Positions 28,937 to 39,300 of a stretch of 64,000 nt of DNA are shown here, piece after piece (position 1 is the stretch's first letter; each line of letters opens with the position of its first letter). The stretch is from a virus, in the IMG/VR virus record IMGVR_UViG_3300023435_000659, positions 1 through 64,000 of that record. One strand, 5' to 3'. The position numbers and the translations under genes were made by a program. Under the pieces are notes generated by a model. It worked only from the letters and a program-made list of their open reading frames with translations, searched no databases and had not been told where the DNA came from.

Positions 28937-30763
28937 ATGGCTGAATTTGCAATCAAGATCGGCGACAGCGATAGCTACGATGACAAGGACATCATCGCCG
29001 CCTTCAGCGACCGGCATATCCAAGCCACGCACATGCAGCACCTTACGCACAAGCGGCTTGCCACGAAGAACGGCCATGGCTTGATGTTGCCCGGCTCGCT
29101 TATCCAGGCTCGGCTGGAGCGGGTAAGTGAGTTCCGATTCGAGCGGATAGACAAACGTATGGTGCAAAGAATCGTCATTGCAACAAGCGAAGTTCAAAGC
29201 CTTAGTCATACGCCGAACGCGGCCGGCGAGTACATGGACGTTGTGGAGTTCGTTGCTCGGCGGTTGCGGTTCGCCAAGAAACCAATGTTTGGCCGCCCCG
29301 GTCGCGAAGTCTGGTACGGCGGCAACACAGACTATAGCCAAGCGGCCGTGGATGACGTTTGGCATCACATTGAAACGCATACCGAACACCGCAAGGCGAA
29401 TTACGATCTATTCCCTGCCGGTACACGCGACCTGATAGATCATTTTTTCATCAAGACCGACGCCTTTGACGATGCGACGGCGGATGAGTTGGTGGCTCCA
29501 CTGCTTGACGACAAGGATGAGTTGGTGGCTCCACTGCTTGACGACAAGGACGAGACAATCAAGAAACGCAAGCACCAGGTCAAGTGGGACGAGTTGCCGG
29601 GTATCTCAGCCAAGTCACGAGACGATATCCGCAACAAGAACAAGAGCGTGGACGGTAGACGCAAGGGCAGTTTCAAGCGTGCTGATATCGTAGTCGTAAA
29701 ATCCCTGATGGCAACAATCACCAAGAGCATCGGCACGTCAGCAGACCCAGCCCGCGACTACAGCACAATAACGTTGTGGGAGGCTGCGTTGGGTGGTGCT
29801 GCCGGTGGTGCTGGTAATGACGCTGATGGCGAGTGCTATGCCGACAGCGATTTTGACGAAGATGTCGTGCTCGATGACGCAACACCAGACAGCATACTAT
29901 TGACTGTACCAGAAGCAGAACGACACGATGGTACAGCCGATTCTGGTGTGAGGGTGCTGTGCAGCACAAGTCGTGGTCTCAATGTCACTACCAATGTCCC
30001 AACTATAGTGGAATGGTTAGAATGGGATGTAAATGGAAATCCACCAGACCATACGACTTATTCTATATTCAAGTCTTCCGGAGATGACCCTACATTTAGA
30101 AACAATATCCTCCATGATGTATATGAAGACCCAAGCGGTTCCAATACAAGGGGAATTCTCATAGGTGACCCCGGAGTAGTCACTAATAATATCATCTATG
30201 ATTTACAATCAGATGGGACTGCCAATAGGCATATGCATGGAATTCTAGTTGGTTCATCGTCTGGCGATGCTGCGTCGATTTACAACAACACTGTTTGGAA
30301 TATCCGTCGAGAATCAACAGCAGGTAACGTGTGGGGTATCAGTATAGATGATGATGTTGTGGTTAAAGTTGCCAAAAATAACATCGCAATGGGTATCTCT
30401 GCTTTCAGTGGCACGGAACTTTGCTTTGAGAATATCTCTGGATACACGAATAGTGTTTTTGATTACAACTTGTCATCCGATGATTCACTTCCAGATGCTT
30501 TACACAATGTCGAAAGCAAAGCAGCAGCAAACCAATTCATTTCAACTGTAGATGGTAGTGAAGACCTGCACCTGAAAGCTGGAGCCGATGCAATTGGAGC
30601 AGGAACAGACCTCGGCACAACGCCAGATGGCGTGCAGTACGACATTAACAATTTCGACAGGCACACGGCGGCTGTGGTCTGGGACATCGGAGCGGATCAG
30701 TACGTTGCGGTCGTTTCCGGCAACCCATGGTATTACTACGCTCAACAAGGGGCAGCGGCATGA
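28937..30763 (+). CDS. Virion protein with right-handed beta-helix domain
   Basis: This 608-residue protein has an N-terminal head-binding-like region (MAEFAIKIGDSDSYDDKDII), a linker with a tandem 11-residue duplication (DELVAPLLDDK twice) and, from about residue 260, short repeated strands (NNILHDVYED, NNIIYDL, YNNTVWNI, KNNIAMGI) typical of a right-handed parallel beta-helix as in tailspikes and pectate lyases. The end (AVVWDIGADQYV) caps the helix. It is a candidate tailspike or fibre that binds or cleaves glycans. The upstream GAGG gives the start. Confidence 0.7.
   Translation: MAEFAIKIGDSDSYDDKDIIAAFSDRHIQATHMQHLTHKRLATKNGHGLMLPGSLIQARLERVSEFRFERIDKRMVQRIVIATSEVQSLSHTPNAAGEYMDVVEFVARRLRFAKKPMFGRPGREVWYGGNTDYSQAAVDDVWHHIETHTEHRKANYDLFPAGTRDLIDHFFIKTDAFDDATADELVAPLLDDKDELVAPLLDDKDETIKKRKHQVKWDELPGISAKSRDDIRNKNKSVDGRRKGSFKRADIVVVKSLMATITKSIGTSADPARDYSTITLWEAALGGAAGGAGNDADGECYADSDFDEDVVLDDATPDSILLTVPEAERHDGTADSGVRVLCSTSRGLNVTTNVPTIVEWLEWDVNGNPPDHTTYSIFKSSGDDPTFRNNILHDVYEDPSGSNTRGILIGDPGVVTNNIIYDLQSDGTANRHMHGILVGSSSGDAASIYNNTVWNIRRESTAGNVWGISIDDDVVVKVAKNNIAMGISAFSGTELCFENISGYTNSVFDYNLSSDDSLPDALHNVESKAAANQFISTVDGSEDLHLKAGADAIGAGTDLGTTPDGVQYDINNFDRHTAAVVWDIGADQYVAVVSGNPWYYYAQQGAAA
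29483..29548 (+). repeat. 33-base tandem duplication in the beta-helix protein
   Basis: Two perfect copies of a 33-base unit encode DELVAPLLDDK twice. It lies in the linker before the beta-helix. Confidence 0.85.
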
Positions 30764-33700
30764 GTACGATATGGATGGATGTGGACGCAGCACTTGCCGA
30801 GGTGCCGGTGAACGTGGCGCCCTTGATTTCCGACAGTGATTTCAAAACTGTTGATGAGGGGATAGCCTACAACGAATCTAATATGGCGTTGTACTGGCAT
30901 TTTACAACCACTGCCGGAGCAACAACCGTAACGGCGGTGACACCCACAACCAGTGGTCTACACGATTGGGCTCATCAAGACCATGGGATGTACGCCATCG
31001 AGATCCCAACAGCCAGTGGAGATATCAACAATACAGAAGAGGGCTTTGGGTACTTCACTGGCGTTTGTGATGCGGTGTTGCCGTGGCGTGGGCCGACGAT
31101 TGGGTTCAGGGCTGCCGCGATCAATAATCTCATGATCGACGACGCCGACCTGCTGACCGAAGTGATGTTCAACGATATCGTCTACGTGGACGACTCTGGC
31201 ACGGCAGGCACGACGTGGCCGACCGGGTTGGCGTTCCAGCCGACGACCACGGTCGCGAGCGGCAAGGACATCGCCGACGCGATCAACATTAGACGACTCC
31301 ACATCCACGGCTCGCATACGCTGGGCGAGGCGATGGAGCACTGGGCGTTCATCGCCGACGGGCACATCGACACAGGCGACCTGTTCACACTGGGCGGTCA
31401 GAGCGTCGAGCATAGCACATTCGCGGGGATGATTATCACCGGGGCGATGGGGAGCACCAAGGGTGTGGCGAACGCCTGCCAGGCCATCGACTCCGCCGTC
31501 TATGCGGTGACGGACATGAACGCCTTGGTTCGCAACGGCTCCATAAGCGGGGCCTGCTCGATCCTTGATGACGGCTGGTTCGAGGCCGTTGATTGCAACT
31601 TCGGCTCACTGCTCGCCTGCACGCTGACAGTGCAAGGCTTGGGGGCAGGGTCGCATCTTCACATCCACGGAATGGGCGGGGAACTGACGCTGGCCGGAAT
31701 GACTGAAGGGTCGGCCCAGATCGACATGAAGGCCGGGGCCGTGCTTATCATTGACAACACCTGCTCGGCTGGTGCGCTAACGGTCACAGGCGACGGCACG
31801 GTCACGGGCACTGGCACTGGCACCTTCGCGTTGACGATCACGAAGCCGGTGGCGAACGCGGTTCAACTGGCGGGCGGAACCCAAAGCCTGACCGACCTGA
31901 AGGACTTCGCTGACACGGGCTATAATCCGGAAACGCACGCCGCAAATGCAGATATGATTATGATTCACGGCTCCAACCTTACGGAAACCCCCGGACAACT
32001 TGCCGGGCGGTTCGTGAATTTCTTCGATCAGTCGGCGGCGGCGTACAATGTCAAAACAGCCCTTGCCGATTTCAAGGCAACAGGCTTTGCAACACCGACA
32101 AACATTACAGCGGGAACCATCACTACCGTTACGACCCTGAGCAACCTTCCGGCGTGCCCCGCCGATTGGCTCGACGCGGCTGGTATTAAAACAGGGGCGT
32201 TTTCCGCAGATGCCTTTGCTGCTGATGCTCTCGTGGCCGCTACGTTTGCTGCTTCTTCGCTGGACGGGAAGGGTGACTGGAGCACGGTAGTTCCTGATGC
32301 TGCGGGCGTTGTAGCGACAGCGCTGGGTAATCTCGAAACGCATGGCGATAGCACATGGGCAACGGCCACGGGGTTTTCTACTCACACGGCTGCCAACGTA
32401 TTGACGGAGTTCGGCACGGGTTCTACGCTTACGGACTGCGCTACCGCAACGGGATTCAATACGACCGTACCTGACGCTGCTGGCGTGGTAGCAACGGCAC
32501 TCGGGTTACTCGAAACGCATGGAGACAGCGACTGGAAAACGGCCACGGGGTTCAGCACACACGCGGCGGCAGACGTGTACACCGCCTTCGGGACCGGGGC
32601 CAATCTCACGACTTGTGCTACGGCAACCAGCACAACGTGCTCGGACAAGACCGGCTTTTCCGTCTCGCAAACCGGACTCGATGCGGTGCTCAAGACGACT
32701 ACCTTCGCGTTGGCAATGGCCGATGCTACGTGGGATGAGGCGATCGCAGGCCACGCCACCGGGACCACGTTCGGCGGGAAGAACCAGAAGGTTGTGCCCT
32801 CAGAGACGATTGACGATTACAAGGCGATCGGGTTCTCGACGCACAACGCGGCGGCGGTATGGACGACAGGCAGTCGGGCACTGTCAACGCCAGCCGATTA
32901 CAAAGCGGACGTATCGGCACTTGCCCTAGAGGCGTCGCTGTCCGACGGCTCGGTTACGCTACACAGCGACTACGATGCAGCGAAGACGGCTTACACCGGC
33001 ACGCCGCCAACAGCCGACGCAATCACTACGGCAGTGTGGGCAGCGGGTACTCGCACGCTTACTTCATTCGGTTCGCTGGTCGCTGACATTGCAACGGCCG
33101 TTTGGGCGGCGACGACGCGCACGCTTACGGCGTTTGGTTTCACTGTGGTTACCGATGCCGCAAGTCGCACGGCAAGCAAGGCAACCGGATTCAGTACGCA
33201 TACCGCGGCGGCCGTCAAGACGGAAATGGAAGCCGACGGATCCAAGCTCGACCATCTGTGGGAGATGACGGAAGACGACGACGGCACGCGACGGTTGACC
33301 GAAAACGCCCTCGAAGAGGCACCGGCGGGCGGCGGTGCTACGGCCGAAGAAGTCAGGATCGAAATGGACAGCAACAGTACGCAGTTTGCAGCCATTGTCG
33401 AGGACACCAACGAACTGCAAACCGATTGGCTCAATGGCGGCCGGTTGGACAATCTCCTGGATACAGCGGCAAGTAGAGGAAGTAGTTCAACCGGCGAGGG
33501 AGCCTACACTGGCACACTGATCGTAGATGATGGCGAGGGGAACGGCCTTGCGGGTGCTGTGGTTGTCGCCCGCCGAAGCGGCATAGTGAAAGCCAGCGGT
33601 ACGACAGACGATGATGGGCAGATTACTGACTGGGTATTTGACGCTTACACTTACGACTTGGCCGTGCGACTAGATAGTTACCAGCCGACAACAGATACTC

Positions 33701-34074
33701 TTGCAGTAAGTGCCGACGACTGGGAAAAGACGATCAGTTTGAGCGCCATGTCCATTACGTCGCCGAGTGCAATTTCGTTGTGTACGGTCCAGTTCCGTGT
33801 AATGCTTTCAGCCACGGCAGTAGAGGGAGCCGTCTGCAAGGCCAAGCTGCAAGGTATCAATCAAGCATCGGATGGAACACTCCTGTCCAATGAAGAATTG
33901 TCCAGCACCACCAGTGCCCTCGGTGTGGCGGAATTGCAATTGGTCCGCAAAGACTCAATCGTCAAGGGCAACGGCATCTACAAAATCTGGGTCGAGATTG
34001 CCGGGAAGCCGGTAGCCAGTGTGGAAACAACCATTCCTGGGCAAAGTGTCATATTGTTTGAAGACTTATTATAG
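30760..34074 (+). CDS. Large fibre-like virion protein
   Basis: This 1,104-residue protein overlaps the previous gene by ATGA. The first 110 residues (PLISDSDFKTVDEGIAYNES, HDWAHQDHGMYAIEIPTA) form a beta-rich module of a type often seen at the N-terminus of phage baseplate/fibre proteins. The middle is Ala/Thr-rich with two 59-residue repeats (PDAAGVVATALG, LETHGDS-x-W, ATGFSTH) at about 510 and 570, and other ATGFSTH units. Near residue 914 a carboxypeptidase-regulatory-like domain begins (GAYTGTLIVDDGEG). Likely a tail fibre. Confidence 0.65.
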   Translation: MSTIWMDVDAALAEVPVNVAPLISDSDFKTVDEGIAYNESNMALYWHFTTTAGATTVTAVTPTTSGLHDWAHQDHGMYAIEIPTASGDINNTEEGFGYFTGVCDAVLPWRGPTIGFRAAAINNLMIDDADLLTEVMFNDIVYVDDSGTAGTTWPTGLAFQPTTTVASGKDIADAINIRRLHIHGSHTLGEAMEHWAFIADGHIDTGDLFTLGGQSVEHSTFAGMIITGAMGSTKGVANACQAIDSAVYAVTDMNALVRNGSISGACSILDDGWFEAVDCNFGSLLACTLTVQGLGAGSHLHIHGMGGELTLAGMTEGSAQIDMKAGAVLIIDNTCSAGALTVTGDGTVTGTGTGTFALTITKPVANAVQLAGGTQSLTDLKDFADTGYNPETHAANADMIMIHGSNLTETPGQLAGRFVNFFDQSAAAYNVKTALADFKATGFATPTNITAGTITTVTTLSNLPACPADWLDAAGIKTGAFSADAFAADALVAATFAASSLDGKGDWSTVVPDAAGVVATALGNLETHGDSTWATATGFSTHTAANVLTEFGTGSTLTDCATATGFNTTVPDAAGVVATALGLLETHGDSDWKTATGFSTHAAADVYTAFGTGANLTTCATATSTTCSDKTGFSVSQTGLDAVLKTTTFALAMADATWDEAIAGHATGTTFGGKNQKVVPSETIDDYKAIGFSTHNAAAVWTTGSRALSTPADYKADVSALALEASLSDGSVTLHSDYDAAKTAYTGTPPTADAITTAVWAAGTRTLTSFGSLVADIATAVWAATTRTLTAFGFTVVTDAASRTASKATGFSTHTAAAVKTEMEADGSKLDHLWEMTEDDDGTRRLTENALEEAPAGGGATAEEVRIEMDSNSTQFAAIVEDTNELQTDWLNGGRLDNLLDTAASRGSSSTGEGAYTGTLIVDDGEGNGLAGAVVVARRSGIVKASGTTDDDGQITDWVFDAYTYDLAVRLDSYQPTTDTLAVSADDWEKTISLSAMSITSPSAISLCTVQFRVMLSATAVEGAVCKAKLQGINQASDGTLLSNEELSSTTSALGVAELQLVRKDSIVKGNGIYKIWVEIAGKPVASVETTIPGQSVILFEDLL

Positions 34075-34084
34075 GAGTGTAATC

Positions 34085-34546
34085 ATGCCGACCGTTCAGC
34101 TATATCAGTATTTTTGCGTGACTATTGACGGCAACCCAATTCGGGGCGGATCACTGTCAGAAGCCAAAAGCATCACCCTGGCCGACGGCGAGATTTCCGA
34201 CCAGATATTCAAGGTGGCTCCGGAAACAGCCGTCAAAATCTGGGACAAGACCGAGAACGAAGCCATGGGAAATTTCGATTTCCTATGGCTGGAGACGGAC
34301 CTGGACGTGTTAGTGCAGTTCACTACTGACGCCGGGACGACAGACGCCTACGACGTGAAAGAACTCAAGGGTTCTGGCAAGGCCGGCCAAATGGGGCCTG
34401 CTCTTAACTTGGGTTCCGATATCACAAAACTCCTCGACGGCTCGATTGATACGTTCGACGGGACCGCCGACACGATTGACGAAATCTGGGTGCATAATTC
34501 TGACGACACGAATACAGCCCGCGTGCGAAGGGTGGTGGCAACATGA
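34085..34546 (+). CDS. Hypothetical virion protein
   Basis: This 153-residue protein begins MPTVQLYQYFCVTIDGNPIR and is made of strands (AVKIWDKTEN, FLWLETDLDVLVQFTTD). Its end overlaps the adaptor gene by ATGA. A small virion or fibre-associated protein is plausible. GGAG precedes the ATG by 8 bases. Confidence 0.55.
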   Translation: MPTVQLYQYFCVTIDGNPIRGGSLSEAKSITLADGEISDQIFKVAPETAVKIWDKTENEAMGNFDFLWLETDLDVLVQFTTDAGTTDAYDVKELKGSGKAGQMGPALNLGSDITKLLDGSIDTFDGTADTIDEIWVHNSDDTNTARVRRVVAT

Positions 34547-35286
34547 GCGAAACAACCGATTACGATTTGGTCAAGACCGAGATCGCCAGTTTTATTGGCA
34601 CCCCTGAACAACGATGGGACAGCCGAACCGCTATCGACGTGGAGTCTGCTATCCGCAAGGGGATTGAGGCAGTGGTCCACAATAGCCTCCATCAATGGTC
34701 GTGGATGCGCCCGACGTACCGGTTCCAAACGGCTGATGGCCAGCGTCGACACACACTGCCCTTGGACTTTGAGCAGTTCATTGATGCGATTTACTTCGAT
34801 GGGGACAACTACACTTATCCGGCAATCAAGCAATTGCCGTCCAGCCGCTTGGCTCAGATGTATGGCGAGTACAACAACACTGGCGTTCCGACAAACTATG
34901 CCCTGGAAGTTCTGGCCCATGACGGATCGACACAGCAGCACCAGCAACTCGTTCTTCACCCGACGCCAGATGGCGAATACACTCTTGTTGGCCCGTATCA
35001 GGTCGGACCGATTCGGAATCTGGATACGGCACGGCCATGGTTTCCCGGCGGGCCGGAGAATCGGGAGCTATTCATCGCAGCATGTTTGGCAGCAGCAGAA
35101 TCAAAGTTCCTGGACGGGCCAGCGACCGACAAGCAGGACCAGTTCCAATCTGCGCTGGTAGCTGCAATCAGCCGCGATCACAAGAGGCAACCGAGAAACC
35201 TCAGCCAGATGGGAAGGCGAGGGCAGGGGCGTGATTCTTACCGATACAAGTTGGGGACAACTTATCTTGGGGACCAAGATGTTTGA
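34543..35286 (+). CDS. Head-tail adaptor (P22 gp4/T7 gp11-like)
   Basis: This 247-residue protein has FIGTPEQRWDSRTAIDVESA, IRKGIEAVVHNSL, then HQWSWMRPTYRF and a beta part (RRHTLPLDFEQFIDAIYF), in keeping with adaptor/gatekeeper proteins of short-tailed phages. It is followed directly by a propeller-like protein as is usual for the tail hub. It probably forms the ring below the portal. Confidence 0.65.
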   Translation: MSETTDYDLVKTEIASFIGTPEQRWDSRTAIDVESAIRKGIEAVVHNSLHQWSWMRPTYRFQTADGQRRHTLPLDFEQFIDAIYFDGDNYTYPAIKQLPSSRLAQMYGEYNNTGVPTNYALEVLAHDGSTQQHQQLVLHPTPDGEYTLVGPYQVGPIRNLDTARPWFPGGPENRELFIAACLAAAESKFLDGPATDKQDQFQSALVAAISRDHKRQPRNLSQMGRRGQGRDSYRYKLGTTYLGDQDV

Positions 35287-35301
35287 TCGAAAGGGCTGCT
35301 G

Positions 35302-36396
35302 ATGCCGCCTAAAGTTAAAACGTGGGAGTTGAGATGGCCGTCCATGGGCGTTGCTAGGCGGCAGGTCCATGAGCGAGTTGCAGCCGCCGTTTCGTATTCG
35401 ACCCCCTGGGCCATGAATTGTCGCTTGGAAGATAGCTTGACCAACCGCCTCCGCGGCGGCTCATTTACTGCGATTGACGCAGGCGATAGGGAAGACCTGG
35501 TGTACCGTGACCGCCTATTGACAATCGACGGCAACGTAATCCAGGTCAGCCGACAGGGAGACCATTCCAACTTTGATTACAGCAAGGACATCTCCGATAT
35601 TATGCGGGCAACCCGGTTTCAATTGTCGGAAGCCGGAGAAATCGGTGATGATGTAGTGGCTCTGATCCCTCACAAGGATTCATTCTTGCTTGGCTTCACT
35701 GCGGGCGAAACATGGGTACAGCGCGGGGATCCATTAACCGGTTCGCAACGAAACATATCCCGCGAAATCGGAATTATCGCTTCCGGGGCGTGGTGTACGG
35801 ATCACGACACGGCGTACTTTCTATCTTCACGCGGGCTGTATTCAGTCAGTGTAGACGGGAGTGGGCTAAAGGCACTGTCTGAAGGCAAGATACCAGAGGA
35901 TTTGGTGGGGCTGGAAGACGATGATTGCACGTTGACCTACAATCATGCTGATCGAGGCGTCTATATTCATTTGTCCGAAGGTGTCTCCTGGTTCTACAGT
36001 ACGGAGGGAGACCAGTTTTGGCCGTTCGATCTGGATACGACAGACAACCATGTGCTAATTGGCCCATTGCGTATCGGAGGGCCAAATCTTTTTGGCATAA
36101 TCCAGACGCTACACGGCATGATGGCAGCCGATAGTGCAACTGTGCGGTGGCGGATAGTCGCAGGCAATACGGCAGAGGAGGTCTGCGATAACGGTAAGGC
36201 TGCTATTACTGCTGCATTGGATGGAAGCAGCTTTGATGAGTATTATGATGCAAGTGGCGCGTGGGAAGCAGGTAGATCCCATACGGCTTGGCCTCGCGTG
36301 AGGGCGCCCTGGGCTATCCTGTGGTTGAGTAGCAGTGATTCGTGGGCCTACGAAGGAATAACAATGGAGTCTGCTCCTTTCGGAAAGTGGAGATAA
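35302..36396 (+). CDS. Tail hub or DNA-stabilisation protein, propeller-like
   Basis: This 364-residue protein consists of repeating blade-like segments (RDRLLTIDGNVIQVSRQ, DSFLLGFTAGETWVQRG, DTAYFLSSRGLYSVSVDG, RGVYIHLSEGVSWFYSTEGD). This is the pattern of beta-propeller proteins found as tail tube or nozzle in short-tailed phages (P22 gp10/T7 gp12 class). It lies after the adaptor. It likely closes or extends the portal channel. Confidence 0.65.
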   Translation: MPPKVKTWELRWPSMGVARRQVHERVAAAVSYSTPWAMNCRLEDSLTNRLRGGSFTAIDAGDREDLVYRDRLLTIDGNVIQVSRQGDHSNFDYSKDISDIMRATRFQLSEAGEIGDDVVALIPHKDSFLLGFTAGETWVQRGDPLTGSQRNISREIGIIASGAWCTDHDTAYFLSSRGLYSVSVDGSGLKALSEGKIPEDLVGLEDDDCTLTYNHADRGVYIHLSEGVSWFYSTEGDQFWPFDLDTTDNHVLIGPLRIGGPNLFGIIQTLHGMMAADSATVRWRIVAGNTAEEVCDNGKAAITAALDGSSFDEYYDASGAWEAGRSHTAWPRVRAPWAILWLSSSDSWAYEGITMESAPFGKWR

Positions 36397-36399
36397 AAC

Positions 36400-39300
36400 A
36401 TGACCGTCCCAACAGTACCATGGCAGCCGCCCGCGCAAAGCGAAATTGTTTTCCCAGATGCGCTAACGCCATATTCAGCATTATGGTGGACTTCTCAATC
36501 TGTCACGCAGATTCCGTCTGATACAGTTGGCTGGCTGGTGGCTCAGGGGTGGCAAATTGTTTCAGTTGATTATGACGAGGCTGCACGTCCCCCTACGCCT
36601 TACTATACACTGCAACGAAACTCGATGCAGAACTGGGGCATACTCCAAACGCTCCTGAACTCATGGACCGTGGCGTACAACGACGCGCGGTGGGCGAATT
36701 CACTTCGCTACAATCAGATCGTGGCAAACTGGAGCGAATTGCTCACCACTAGCCAAACGCAGTTCGAGGCTGGAACAGGACAGCAGAATGCGCATGCGGC
36801 GATCTATATGGGTGACTTGGATGCGTACATGAATCAGGTGGATGCGCTCATTGATGCGAACGAGGCTCAAATTGTAGCCGATGCAGCTACGGCCACAATA
36901 GCCTTGACCGCACTGGACGCCAAGCTCGCTGACCTTGAAGTCAATGTCACCACTAATGTCTCGACGATCAATGGCTTACTAGACAACCAAACACTGTATC
37001 TCGGTAGTTTCCTGACGGATTTTGCCATCAAACTGACGGAGTTGAACACAAACTATTCCACTCATACTATTGCGATCGAATCGTTGCTGACTAATTCGAC
37101 AACGCAGTTGGCGACATTTATCGCAGATCAGACACCAAAGCTCAGCCAGTTGGAAACGGAAGAGTCGAATGCACGCATGGCGGTAGAATCGCTTCTGGCC
37201 GGCGAAGCATCGTCCTTGGCAACGCACCTTATCAGTCACGCGGCAAAAATGAGTGAGGCGGGGCCACATGGCGATGCTACGCGGATAGGCGTGGAAGCAT
37301 TATTGTCGGGTGAGGTTGAGTCCTTGGCGGCACACCTTATCGACTATACCGTGAAGCTGGCAGAGCCGGAACCGCACGGTGATACCACACGAACGGACGT
37401 AGAGGCGATACTGACTGGTGAAGTTTCGTCACTGGCAACACACCTCGTTGATTACGCCGCTAAATTGGCTGAACCGAAGCCGCACGGTGATACCACACGA
37501 ACGGATGTGGAAGCGATATTGGCTGGCGAGGTTTCGTCATTGGCAACACATCTCGTTGAGTATGACGTAAAGCTGGCCGAGCCGAAGCCGCACGGTGATA
37601 CCACACGAACGGATGTGGAAGCGATATTGGCTGGCGAGGTTTCGTCATTGGCAACACATCTCGTTGACCATGCGGCGAAAATGAACGAAGCGGAGCCGCA
37701 CGGCAACATAACGCGAGCGGCGGTAGAGGCGTTAATCACCACGAAATCGGAGGCGATGACTACTTACTTGGCGAATTATGCTGCTGCAATAGCGCTTTTA
37801 GCAACCGATTTTGTTGCACATCATGCAGAATCCATTACGGATCAGGCAGATGCTCTGACCCAACTGAATACGCACATCACGGCCTACGAGTCACATCTGC
37901 CAATCTTGGCTGCCAACTATACCGATCACGCCACCACAGTTGATGGGCTGCTGACTACAGCCAAGAGCGACCTGACAGACTATGCCACACAAACGGAATT
38001 GCTACTAGCAACACTCCTGGACGATTACGCCGGCATCGAAACAGAAATTGACGCTTTGCTGGCCGAAGGTTCATCCACGATTACAGCGCATGCCGCCGAT
38101 TACAATACGGTACTTGGGCTATTGGAGCCAGATCATACCACGCATACGGTTACTGCGACCGCGTTTTTGGATAATCTCGGCGTGACGGAATTGGCGCGAA
38201 TCCACGAAGCATTCAACGCAACGCTATCGACACAAACGCAACAGTTGGTAGACCGGGGCACGTATTCTTCCGATATAGCCGCAGACATTACCGCTAGAAA
38301 CGCACGCGACCGCAACGAAGAGATTGTTGCCCTGAACGATCGGCTAATGCGCGAGCAGTGGGAGAATCAGCACAAGCTGTATGAGCAGCAAGTCGCAATG
38401 CGGGGCCGCACCCTAGACGGGAAGGATCGGGTGTATAACCTTCGGCAGGACGTGCTGCGATACCACGCCACCCAGATAACCGGCGTATATGCCATGCTCC
38501 AGGACGTTCGCAACCGAACCCTCGGCGCTAGGCAGGGAATCTATGGGGCTCGGGACGCCAATTCCCGGCTTAATATCGAAGTGCAGGCAGGGCTTTATTC
38601 CAATCTACAGGATGTGCGGATCAGAACCATGGAGGCAGCGGATCGGGTTTATCAACTTCGAGATGCTTTGTCGAAATGGGCAAACGAAGAATTGCACCGC
38701 CTCTATGGCGAGCAACTTCAAGTGCGGCTCAAAGCAGCAGAAGCAATAGACCGTCAACATGCCGTTCAGCAGGAAATCCTGAACGCAGAGGAATTGTCGC
38801 GAATGCGGTTGCATGAGCAACTGATGGACGAGATTCGCTTGGTACTGGACGGTCTGGATCGCGAGCGGGCAGCCACATCTGACGTCGCAAAGACGGGGAT
38901 AACTACCAAGCAGCAATTGCACGATCAGCTAATGAATGAAGTTCGATTGGTCTTGGACGGCCTTGATCGCGAACGGGCGGCCATATCTGATGTTGCAAAG
39001 ACCGCCATGACCACCAAGCAGCAGTTGCATGAGCAGTTGATGAGCGAAGTTCGATTGATGTTAGACGGCTTGGATCGCGAGCGGGCAGCTACGTCCGATG
39101 TTGCAAAAACCGGGATGACTACCAAACAACAGTTGCATGAGCAGTTGATGAACGAGGTCCGGCTGGTACTGGATGGGCTAGATCGCAAACGGGCAGCTAC
39201 GTCTGATGTTGCGAAAACAGGAATGACCACCAAGCAGCAATTGCACGAACAACTGATGAACGAGGTCCGGCTGGTACTGGATGGGCTAGATCGCGAGCGG